Positions 6,836-13,122 of a stretch of DNA of 15,024 bases are shown here, piece by piece; within the stretch, counting starts at the first letter, position 1, and every line of letters begins with the position of its first letter. The notes beneath the pieces are model-generated. The model had not been told where the DNA came from. It ran no database searches and saw only the letters and a program-made list of their open reading frames with translations. Both the position numbers and the translations under genes were made by a program. Origin of the DNA: Thiotrichales bacterium. GTDB lineage: Bacteria > Pseudomonadota > Gammaproteobacteria > Francisellales > CACEW01. Where the stretch lies: contig JAHFRR010000008.1 of NCBI GenBank assembly GCA_023266165.1, positions 1 to 15,024 of the forward strand, in the 5' to 3' direction.

Positions 6836-7366
6836 ATGAAATCTCTGACATCTTTGAAAAAAATGGCGTCCATGGCTGTGGTATTTGGTGTGGGTGCAGG
6901 ATGGGTATGTTCCATGGCGAGTGCTGCAGGCATGGCAATGCCGGCGGCGATTCCTGTCACAAAACCGATTGTCTTATCGATGCATATGGGGGTTCCGCAA
7001 GAAGCCTCTGAAACCAGCGCAACGACGCCTGCCATTGCCAATGGAGGGGGTGTGTTTTTGTTTAACCCTCAAACGGACATGCTGAGTTATGCCATTGCCT
7101 ATTCAGGATTGAGTGGTGCGCCCACGATGGCGCACTTTCATGTGGGCGCATCTACCACCAATGGCCCAATTGCCCAAACGCTGTGTGGTATGCCAAAGCC
7201 TTTGTTGAATGGCCCATGTCCCACTACAACCTCGGGGATGTTGACAGGTACGTGGCACGTGCCGCAAGATCAGGTCGCGCGTTTGTTGCAAGGCGGGATC
7301 TATGTGAATTTCCACACGACACTCAATCCAGGCGGTGAAATTCGCGGACAGGTGTTGCCCAATTAG
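6836..7366 (+). CDS. Secreted CHRD domain-containing protein
   Basis: This 176-residue protein has an N-terminal signal peptide (Lys8-Lys9, a hydrophobic core about residues 11-25, and cleavage likely after ASA at residue 30). The mature part carries a CHRD fold as found in chordin and many bacterial secreted proteins: MAHFHVGASTTNGPI (98-112) and the closing GGIYVNFHTTLNPGGEIRGQ (153-172), whose NFHT and NPGGEIRGQ are hallmark motifs. C117 and C128 could form a disulfide. Function of bacterial CHRD proteins is largely unknown; the site is probably periplasm or outside. The start has GAGGAG 8 nt upstream. It appears monocistronic or loosely linked to the next gene, which is 55 nt downstream with its own possible promoter. 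Confidence 0.88.
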   Translation: MKSLTSLKKMASMAVVFGVGAGWVCSMASAAGMAMPAAIPVTKPIVLSMHMGVPQEASETSATTPAIANGGGVFLFNPQTDMLSYAIAYSGLSGAPTMAHFHVGASTTNGPIAQTLCGMPKPLLNGPCPTTTSGMLTGTWHVPQDQVARLLQGGIYVNFHTTLNPGGEIRGQVLPN

Positions 7367-7383
7367 TTAATTTCCAGTAGAAT
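7355..7383 (+). promoter_or_regulatory. Possible promoter of the amidotransferase gene
   Basis: TTGCCC (7355-7360) overlaps the end of the CHRD gene and TAGAAT (7378-7383) follows after 17 nt. The -35 is imperfect (four of six), the -10 good. The -10 ends 38 nt before the ATG. Confidence 0.35.
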
Positions 7384-7421
7384 ACGTCAATTAAAAATAA
7401 TAAATATAGCAGAGAGTTCTG

Positions 7422-8297
7422 ATGTGCCGATTGTTGGGTTATGTGGGCGAGCCAGTTTTGGTTTATGACATGCTTTATCGCTTTAAGAACTCTTTGGTAG
7501 GACAGAGTAAACATGCCTGTGAGTCTGAGTTTGTCGTCAATGGCGATGGGTTTGGGTTGGGTTGGTATGATTTAGATTTAGGCCCTGAGCCTGGGGTGTT
7601 TGCCTCTGTCCAACCCGCTTGGAACAACAGTAATTTGAGATACCTGACACAGAAGCTCAAAGTCAAAAGTTTTATTGCCCATATTCGTGCGGCGACGATG
7701 GGGGTGGTCTCGCAGTCCAACTGCCATCCTTTTCATTTTGATCGCTGGCTCTTTGCCCATAATGGCAATATCGAGAACTTTAAGCAGCTGCGTAGGCTGT
7801 GGCAAAGCACGTTGGATGAAGTCTATTATGAATATATCAATGGGCAGACTGACTCTCAGAATATGTTTGCCATGTGGTTGCAGAAGCTTTTATCGCATAA
7901 GCCGCGGGAGCTGTTGACGTTACATGATTATGCGGATGCGATGAGAGAGATGCTGCGCCAACTGAAATGGTTAGAGCATAAGACTCAGAAGTGCTTTTCC
8001 GTGCACATCAACTGTGTGATCACAGACGGCACGCAGATGTTTGGCATGAGATATACCAATCAAAGCTTCTCCCCTGCGCCCTCGCTGTATTGGTCAGAAG
8101 GCCAGATCCAAGTCGGTGCAGATCAAGACGAGGCATTTGTAAACCCCAACGTAGAGAAGCGCTGTGTGTTGATTGCCTCTGAAAAGATGGATCGACAGTC
8201 ACACTGGCATGAGGTACCTGAGAATCACTTTGTGTTAATCGATCAGAATCTTCAGGTTCAGTGTGAATCGATAGGTGCTGAGTTTCTCTGGGCTTGA
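7422..8297 (+). CDS. Class II glutamine amidotransferase (YafJ/EgtC type)
   Basis: This 291-residue N-terminal-nucleophile hydrolase begins Met-Cys2; after Met removal Cys2 is the catalytic nucleophile. Glutaminase-site motifs are present in order: NGDGFGLGWY (40-49), AHIRAAT (86-92, with the glutamine-binding Arg89), NCHPF (100-104), FAHNGNI (111-117) and GQTDSQ (141-146), ending in a family-typical beta-rich C-terminal part. This makes it a stand-alone glutamine amidotransferase like YafJ or the ergothioneine enzyme EgtC. No other ergothioneine genes are nearby, so the acceptor is unknown. AGAGAG lies upstream of the ATG. Its 3' end overlaps the convergent membrane protein gene by 40 nt. 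Confidence 0.9.
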   Translation: MCRLLGYVGEPVLVYDMLYRFKNSLVGQSKHACESEFVVNGDGFGLGWYDLDLGPEPGVFASVQPAWNNSNLRYLTQKLKVKSFIAHIRAATMGVVSQSNCHPFHFDRWLFAHNGNIENFKQLRRLWQSTLDEVYYEYINGQTDSQNMFAMWLQKLLSHKPRELLTLHDYADAMREMLRQLKWLEHKTQKCFSVHINCVITDGTQMFGMRYTNQSFSPAPSLYWSEGQIQVGADQDEAFVNPNVEKRCVLIASEKMDRQSHWHEVPENHFVLIDQNLQVQCESIGAEFLWA

Positions 8298-9001
8298 GCG
8301 GATTGTGCATTGCGATACAGCACGCCTAACAGTGTGACACCCAACGGTTGAGACCATAAAAGCCCAACGACCAGACATAAGGCGCCGAGCACATTAAAAA
8401 TCCCTGTCAGCAAAACGTAGCCAATGATAGAAGGGCGATAGGTTTTAACGGTGCATAGCACATAAAGCCATGCATTATAAAACTTGGCATCCTGATTTTG
8501 AATGGCAAAGGGGATCAACATAAAAATCGGAAGCACCAGCAGGAAAATCACGATACCCAGTAAGGTGGTGATGATCAACGCCCCTCTCAAGGCAATCAAG
8601 GGCTTGAAGAAAGCGATCACCAGCAGGCTGGAAGCAAAAAATCCAAAACATCCCACCAATAAAGCTATTGCGATGAGCATCACAGTTGCCAGAAAAATAT
8701 GAAGCGTTTGCCAGGTGGGACAAAACAGATGCTTGAAGGAGATGGGCTCATTCTGAGATCGCGCCAAACCAATGCGCGCACCGGCTTGCAAGCCAAGAGA
8801 GTAGATCAAAAGGCTGAGCAGTAAAATCACGAGTGGGTTGTGATGAGGTAAGCTGGGATGGGCGAGCTGGGCTTGTGTGGGTGTGAAAAGGTGCAAGAGG
8901 CCCCATGTGATCAAGGTGTAGAGCAACACCAAAAATCCAGCGAGCTTTGCGCCGTGGACGCCTTGCCAAGCTCGCGATAGCGTAGGTTTAAAGGGGTTCA
9001 T
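8258..9001 (-). CDS. Multi-spanning membrane protein of unknown function
   Basis: This 247-residue hydrophobic protein has about six membrane segments (roughly residues 20-39, 55-77, 100-132, 138-167, 191-215 and a weaker last one near 216-230). The charged N-terminus MNPFKPTLSRAWQGV and the polar C-terminus may be cytoplasmic. I do not recognise a specific family; the layout resembles uncharacterised DUF-type inner membrane proteins with a helical-repeat look. An excellent AGGAGG lies 9-10 nt before ATG 9001, so the start is secure. The 3' end overlaps tail-to-tail by 40 nt with the amidotransferase, which means the two transcripts would be complementary there. Directly upstream on the same strand is a broken coding remnant whose last codons overlap this start. 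Confidence 0.75.
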   Translation of the reverse strand: MNPFKPTLSRAWQGVHGAKLAGFLVLLYTLITWGLLHLFTPTQAQLAHPSLPHHNPLVILLLSLLIYSLGLQAGARIGLARSQNEPISFKHLFCPTWQTLHIFLATVMLIAIALLVGCFGFFASSLLVIAFFKPLIALRGALIITTLLGIVIFLLVLPIFMLIPFAIQNQDAKFYNAWLYVLCTVKTYRPSIIGYVLLTGIFNVLGALCLVVGLLWSQPLGVTLLGVLYRNAQSAQAQRNSAPIDSH

Positions 9002-9222
9002 GGCTCAATACCTCCTGTTTAAAATCTTCTAGCCCAAGTTTTTCAAGACTTTCAAGTCCTTGGAGGATAGCACAGATGTCGAAAAAGCTCAAATAGTCGT
9101 ATTTTAGGTTCTTCAATTTTAAGTTCGCGAAAATTTAATTCTGGATCTCTTGTGGCACAAGGCGTAGAACGTTTATTGGGAATTGCTAGGTGTACTTCTA
9201 AAATCAACTTCAGGGGGCCTAT
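8988..9222 (-). pseudogene. Coding-like remnant split over two frames
   Basis: Two overlapping minus-strand frames look protein-like but neither has a convincing start. The first is open from 9222 to 9052 and contains STPCATRDPELNFRELK; the second is open from 9134 to 8988 and contains YDYLSFFDICAILQGLESLE, ending a few codons inside the membrane-protein gene. Joining them near 9110-9125 with a one-base shift would give one continuous polypeptide of about 75-80 residues. I read it as a frameshifted or decayed small gene, or a piece of a dispersed repeat with coding look. I cannot name the family. Confidence 0.3.
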
Positions 9223-10478
9223 CTACGAGGGGGCATGATGCTAGACTGCATCAATTGGGATATCGTAGGCAGCTCAATATCCTTGATATCCCTGATATCC
9301 CTGGAGGAGTGCATCATAGGAGTACAAGTATCGGCAAAAAATGGCACCTCTATATTCAAATTCAGCTCGTGCCCCTCTGATACCTTCTTGAGTTTGGCTT
9401 GAGCAAGAGCTTTCAGAGCAGTTCCAAATTCGGGATTTTCTATAGGTCTATTAACACAATTCACATAGTGTGAGAGTGACGTATACTCAAAAGAATGCGC
9501 TTGACCTGCCAGTATTACATAGAGCTTCAACAACAATTTATTTTCTATTGAATAAACCTGCCTCTCTTCCTGCCATTTAGAATCACTCGCACTCAGCAGA
9601 TGTAAAAAAGACTGACTTCGTATGAGCAAATGACCAATCGCATAGAGCTGATCTAACCTATCTCTATCCAGTTCTGGAGGCACTTCCCACTTTTTTCTCT
9701 CAAAAAAAGACTGATACGTTTTAAGCACTGTCTTAAAGTGCTCCTTCGGCTCTAAACCAAGCACGCTACCCTCAGTCGATGGAAGCTCTGGCATCACCTC
9801 AGAGGCTATCTTTGGCGTCATTACTTTGATCTTGTCCCACGCATACCTGATAAAATCACCCAGCTGCACCATTGTTCCTAAAGACGGCTTCTCAAAACCA
9901 ATCAAACGCCCAGTAATAAGTTCCAGAGATACTTCAGAAATCTCAGGGTTCAGGCAATTGAAAGTCTCTTGTGAAATGTCTGACACAATAGCATCTCTGG
10001 GACTTGAAGGCATTGCTGAAAATTTCGGTCTTTTATCCGATGGGAAAAAATTTCGAGTCATCACCCGTAACCACGCATCCCCTAACAAACGAAGCGCTGT
10101 TTCTTTGATATCTTCTTGACTATCTCCTGTATTCTCTTTAAAATCCGCGCTGCTTGGAAGCCCGAAAGGGCAGAACTGCCCCAATGCTGCTATTCCATCT
10201 GGCTGCACAATAACCCGGAGTAGGCTCTGCACTACGACAGAGGCCTTTTGATCCTCAAAAAAAATGCTAGTGAATTTCGTTGAGTCAAAAGGACGCTCCT
10301 GCTCACTCAATTTTTTATGTGCTGCAGTGAAAAAACAACGCAGCCTCTCCATAGGCTCCCGGTCTTTTTCAGCTGTATCATAAGAAGTCAACATTCTATG
10401 AAGTTCTGCCTGAAGTACTACAATCCTATCCATCTGCTTGAGCTTTTTCGGAATCTTGCGCTTTACTGTGAACATCAT
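9219..10478 (-). CDS. Uncharacterised 419-aa soluble protein, candidate effector
   Basis: I do not recognise a family. The protein is mostly polar and helix-prone, with no signal peptide and no membrane segment. It has a basic N-terminus (VKRKIPKKLKQ), several Leu-rich helical stretches (for example VVVQSLLRVIVQ and LLLKLYVILAGQ), and near the C-terminus a short tandem repeat RDI-RDI-KDI encoded by three 9-nt units. It ends with MPPRR. ATG 10478 and ATG 10475 are adjacent; GGGGG at 10482-10486 is better spaced for the second. A good promoter lies upstream. It is divergent from the phosphatase gene and shares its regulatory region, which suggests a related role, possibly as a secreted host-targeting protein; that is inference only. 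Confidence 0.7.
   Translation of the reverse strand: MMFTVKRKIPKKLKQMDRIVVLQAELHRMLTSYDTAEKDREPMERLRCFFTAAHKKLSEQERPFDSTKFTSIFFEDQKASVVVQSLLRVIVQPDGIAALGQFCPFGLPSSADFKENTGDSQEDIKETALRLLGDAWLRVMTRNFFPSDKRPKFSAMPSSPRDAIVSDISQETFNCLNPEISEVSLELITGRLIGFEKPSLGTMVQLGDFIRYAWDKIKVMTPKIASEVMPELPSTEGSVLGLEPKEHFKTVLKTYQSFFERKKWEVPPELDRDRLDQLYAIGHLLIRSQSFLHLLSASDSKWQEERQVYSIENKLLLKLYVILAGQAHSFEYTSLSHYVNCVNRPIENPEFGTALKALAQAKLKKVSEGHELNLNIEVPFFADTCTPMMHSSRDIRDIKDIELPTISQLMQSSIMPPRR
9277..9303. repeat. Three tandem 9-nt units in the 3' end of the unknown gene
   Basis: ATATCCTTG, ATATCCCTG and ATATCCCTG follow each other without spacer; the last two are identical. On the minus strand they encode the RDI-RDI-KDI tripeptide repeat, so the reading frame is kept whatever the copy number. 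Likely a replication-slippage product. Confidence 0.75.
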
Positions 10479-10754
10479 AAACCCCCTAAAGCCCGTCTAT
10501 ATAAACCAAAGACCACAGGGGGATGCTATCTGAGACTCACATAAATCTCAATATAGAAGCCCTGGTCAATGTCTGTCAATGTTTTTTCGATTAGGATGTT
10601 TTGAATCTTTTTGAATTTAAAAAACTCTTTTTAATTTTTTTTCGTACTTTATGCTTTCTTGGTAATCTAAATGAGGCTATACTGCTGTCGAGTAGTCGGA
10701 GCGGGTAGTCAGAATAGACAGGACGTCAAGAACCAGGAGGGTGAGAGAGTCAAT
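10479..10754. other. Divergent regulatory region with direct repeats
   Basis: This 276-nt stretch separates the unknown minus-strand gene from the phosphatase gene. It contains no convincing gene. It holds the minus promoter, paired direct repeats (GTCAATGT at 10565-10572 and 10575-10582; TTTGAAT at 10600-10606 and 10610-10616) with a 10-bp period, and a very AT-rich tract at about 10600-10660. A possible plus-strand -10 TATACT is at 10678-10683 with only a poor -35 (TTTCTT, 10655-10660). If correct, this places the transcript start after ATG 10671, supporting the start at 10755. Confidence 0.45.
10550..10579 (-). promoter_or_regulatory. Promoter of the unknown minus-strand gene, overlapping a direct repeat
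   Basis: On the minus strand a perfect TTGACA (10579-10574) is followed after 18 nt by TATATT (10555-10550), five of six. The -35 is inside the direct repeat TTGAC-N5-TTGAC (10579-10565), so a regulator bound to the repeat would directly affect polymerase access. Confidence 0.55.
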
Positions 10755-12188
10755 ATGGGGTATCAAAGTAAAGAACTGATCTTATGGGCCTATCAACAAA
10801 ATGACACAGGAGCAGAGTCTAAATCCAATCCTAATCTATCACTTGTTTTGGGGGCCCAGCGCTATTACGAGCTGCATCGAGCAAAGCGAGCTGAGGCCGA
10901 TAGAGCCCGAGGGCTGGATACGCACGCGCTGAAAGATCCAGAAGGGCGTTATGTGACGGTACGTCGCTGTTCGCTCACGCGTAAGATTCGCTTAGAGGCT
11001 ACTGCTTTTGACTATCAAGCTGTTGCACTGGCGTATTGTGCCGCAGCGGAGCGTTATGCCCATGAGAGCACCCAGGCAATACCTCTTGGCAGTACTGGGG
11101 AGGCAGCGATTCAAACCGTGATTCAAACAGAGGTCCGCGATAAAGCGTCGTTAGAGTCCTTTGTGCGTAGATTAGCTGCCCTGTTGAATCCGAAAAACCC
11201 AGCAGCTGCGTTAAAAGCCCTATGCCGGTACCGTGATGAGGTGTTTGTGGGGTTTTCAGAGCGGTGTATCACGCTGGCGCAGGCTTCAAACCTTGCTCTC
11301 GGATCCATTGCGTATTTAACAGAGCCGGTTTTGGAGGTGGGTGTTTCAGCGCAAACGCTGGGGGGTAAGAGGCTGCGAAACTGGATGCGGCATACGTTGG
11401 CATGCGTTCAGCTGAACTTGGCTGGAGGGTATGAGGCTTGGGTGTATCGAGAAGTTTTCAGTTCAGGTGCTCCTGAGAATCAGGAGCAGTGGGGGCATAT
11501 GAAAGCAATCCTGGGAAACGATGTTTTTTGTTATGGCATGATTGGAGAGACGATCATAGGGACTTCCCAAAAAGAAAAAGAAATTTGCAAGGTTTGGCGC
11601 AAAGCGGTGCAAGAGTACACGGTATTACCGCTGCTATGGTTCCCCCTCAAGGGGACACCTGGCTTTTCTGCGCTGATGGATCATTGTCGGCCAACACCAG
11701 CCATTGCTGCGGCCAGTCAAGCATTGGGAGCTCAGCAGGCGGTGCTTAAAGCCTGCATGCCAACTTGGGGGTTCATCGGGCAAGATAAGCGCTTTCGCGT
11801 GGGTGCTGCGTTAATCTGTGCGCTGCTCAAAGCAGGCAAGACAGTCACGATTGCCTGCATGAGCGGAAAGGATCGCACTGGGCGTATGCTCTATGAAGTC
11901 CTGTGTGGTCTGATACGACAAGATGTTCTGACAGGAGAGATTCCTGAGGCCTGGAAACAGGCGTTGTTAAGCCATGTGATGTTTACCGTGCCCAGTCTTT
12001 TGGCGACTCCAGGGATCTTCGGATGCAATCTACAGGGCCATGCACTGCATGATTCACTTTCCCAAATGAATCAATCGATTGATGGTCGTGTCAAAGTCTC
12101 TTCAAGGCCTTTCATCACTCTGTTGACGCCATCCCCTCGCGCGGCTTCAAAAAACAGTGTTGAGATGAGTGTCCTTCGTTTTTCTTGA
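10755..12188 (+). CDS. Putative phosphoinositide phosphatase with SopB/SidF-type P-loop, candidate effector
   Basis: This 477-residue protein has the CX5R phosphatase loop C368-MSGKD-R374-TGR, close to CKSGKDRTG of SopB/IpgD and CKSAKDRT of inositol polyphosphate 4-phosphatases and Legionella SidF. Cys368 would be the nucleophile and Arg374 the phosphate binder; K372-D373 is the pair typical of enzymes acting on inositol phosphates. A conserved-looking PGIFGCNLQG follows at 419-428. The N-terminal 350 residues are helical and not recognised. There is no signal peptide or membrane helix, as expected of a type III/IV substrate; the last 30 residues are Ser-rich and polar. The frame is open from ATG 10671, but the added 28 residues look non-coding, while AGGAGG and GAGAG precede ATG 10755. 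The role (dephosphorylating host phosphoinositides) is inferred from the loop. Confidence 0.72.
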   Translation: MGYQSKELILWAYQQNDTGAESKSNPNLSLVLGAQRYYELHRAKRAEADRARGLDTHALKDPEGRYVTVRRCSLTRKIRLEATAFDYQAVALAYCAAAERYAHESTQAIPLGSTGEAAIQTVIQTEVRDKASLESFVRRLAALLNPKNPAAALKALCRYRDEVFVGFSERCITLAQASNLALGSIAYLTEPVLEVGVSAQTLGGKRLRNWMRHTLACVQLNLAGGYEAWVYREVFSSGAPENQEQWGHMKAILGNDVFCYGMIGETIIGTSQKEKEICKVWRKAVQEYTVLPLLWFPLKGTPGFSALMDHCRPTPAIAAASQALGAQQAVLKACMPTWGFIGQDKRFRVGAALICALLKAGKTVTIACMSGKDRTGRMLYEVLCGLIRQDVLTGEIPEAWKQALLSHVMFTVPSLLATPGIFGCNLQGHALHDSLSQMNQSIDGRVKVSSRPFITLLTPSPRAASKNSVEMSVLRFS

Positions 12189-12200
12189 TTTTTCTTGATT
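12181..12200 (+). repeat. Tandem 10-nt duplication over the phosphatase stop codon
   Basis: TTTCTTGATT occurs twice with no spacer. The first copy contains the phosphatase stop TGA (12186-12188). It was probably generated by slippage, and the copy number does not alter the protein. Confidence 0.7.
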
Positions 12201-12350
12201 AAAAACAACAAGTTGTCTTTAGTTAATTATTTTTAATTTTAAAACGTGCTTTAAATTTTATTTTTTTTAAATTTAAAACATTATATGGATTTAAATAAAG
12301 TCTGATGAGAGGGTCTTGTGGAGATATCCAGAAATATTTGACTAAAACTA
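12189..12350. other. AT-rich intergenic stretch with AT-only inverted repeats
   Basis: No gene is visible. It contains an imperfect dyad ACAAC-AA-GTTGT (12205-12216), the palindrome-like TTTTAATTTTAAAA (12231-12244), and a perfect 9-bp inverted repeat TTTAAATTT/AAATTTAAA (12250-12258, 12269-12277) with a T-rich loop. These are too AT-rich to be a standard terminator, though the T runs might end transcription. The base composition is much more A/T-rich than the flanking genes and is compatible with a silenced or acquired region. Confidence 0.45.
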
Positions 12351-12378
12351 TTGAACTCAGCGGATTAATCGTTACAAT
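12351..12378 (+). promoter_or_regulatory. Candidate promoter of the recombinase-like gene
   Basis: TTGAAC (12351-12356) and TACAAT (12373-12378) are 16 nt apart. The -10 matches the consensus in five of six positions and the -35 in four. It lies 63 nt before ATG 12442. Confidence 0.45.
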
Positions 12379-12441
12379 CTGAAATTATCCCGCGTGGATT
12401 GTCCAGTAAGAACGGGTAAAAAATCGAGAAGGAAATCAGCA

Positions 12442-13110
12442 ATGAGCACTTACGCCTACTACACTGTTTCAAGCGATTCAGAATCTGTTTTGCGTGTTCA
12501 AGGTGAGCTACAGCGGTATATGGATGAGCACCATTTGAAATCTGATCGAGTGATTGAAGACCATTATAATATCAAAGTTCAATGGCAGCGACGTGCGGTG
12601 GGGCGTTTGTTTGAGAAGACTGTGCAACAGGGCGATACAGTCGTCGCCTATGAGGCAGCAGAGCTTGCGCGATCGACTTCTCAGATGCTAGAGATTCTTT
12701 TAACGGCCACCGCCATGGGGGTTAAGATTCATTTTGTGAAATACAATGAATGCTTCGAAGGGAAGGAAAAATATGCGCTGAACGATTTATTACGGATTAT
12801 GCAGCACATTGAATCCGACTACATCGCACGGCGTACCACGGATGCCTTGGCGCGACGTCGTGCAGCAGGATTACCCTTAGGTCGTCCTCGTGGTCGTAAG
12901 AATAAGTCATTAAAATTGGATAAGCATAGAAAAGATATTATGCGCTATATTGATTTGAACATCAGTAAAGCCTCGATCGCTAAATTGATTGGCTGCCATC
13001 CACAGACGCTGTATGATTGGCTGGATCGTCATGAGATTCATGTCGCGAAATCCAAGCGCGGCCGTGGGGCGATCACAGGGGCTATTTTGGCAACGCTTGA
13101 GGGTTTTTAA
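12442..13110 (+). CDS. Serine recombinase/invertase-like protein with altered active site
   Basis: This 222-residue protein has the resolvase/invertase layout: an N-terminal catalytic domain (1-125), linker helix with RRTTDALARRRAAGLPLGRPRGRKN (130-154) and a C-terminal helix-turn-helix (KASIAKLIGCHPQTLYDWLDRH, about 176-198, given here only as the motif region). Ser10 in TVSS is in the nucleophile position, but the usual YxRVS arginine is Thr8. The segment equivalent to L-D-R-L-x-R-S reads E71-A-A-E-L-A-R77-S, so the Asp and first Arg are lost while the last Arg remains. The ER-x-x-I start of the linker helix is ES-x-x-I. It may be inactive and act as a DNA-binding protein. ATG 12442 is chosen because GAAGGA lies 8 nt upstream; the frame extends 16 codons further to GTG 12394 without a binding site. 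Confidence 0.85.
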   Translation: MSTYAYYTVSSDSESVLRVQGELQRYMDEHHLKSDRVIEDHYNIKVQWQRRAVGRLFEKTVQQGDTVVAYEAAELARSTSQMLEILLTATAMGVKIHFVKYNECFEGKEKYALNDLLRIMQHIESDYIARRTTDALARRRAAGLPLGRPRGRKNKSLKLDKHRKDIMRYIDLNISKASIAKLIGCHPQTLYDWLDRHEIHVAKSKRGRGAITGAILATLEGF

Positions 13111-13122
13111 TTTTTATCCGAT

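Noticed and set aside
6652..7041. Minus-strand frame across the CHRD gene start
   Set aside because: It is antisense to the signal peptide and crosses both divergent promoters; no protein-like pattern.
10671..10754. N-terminal extension of the phosphatase from ATG 10671
   Set aside because: The 28 added residues look non-coding, a possible -10 overlaps them, and a strong ribosome-binding site precedes ATG 10755.
12205..12277. AT-only inverted repeats as recombinase crossover sites or a terminator
   Set aside because: Such palindromes arise easily in A/T-rich sequence, and there is no matching second copy to form an invertible or resolvable segment.
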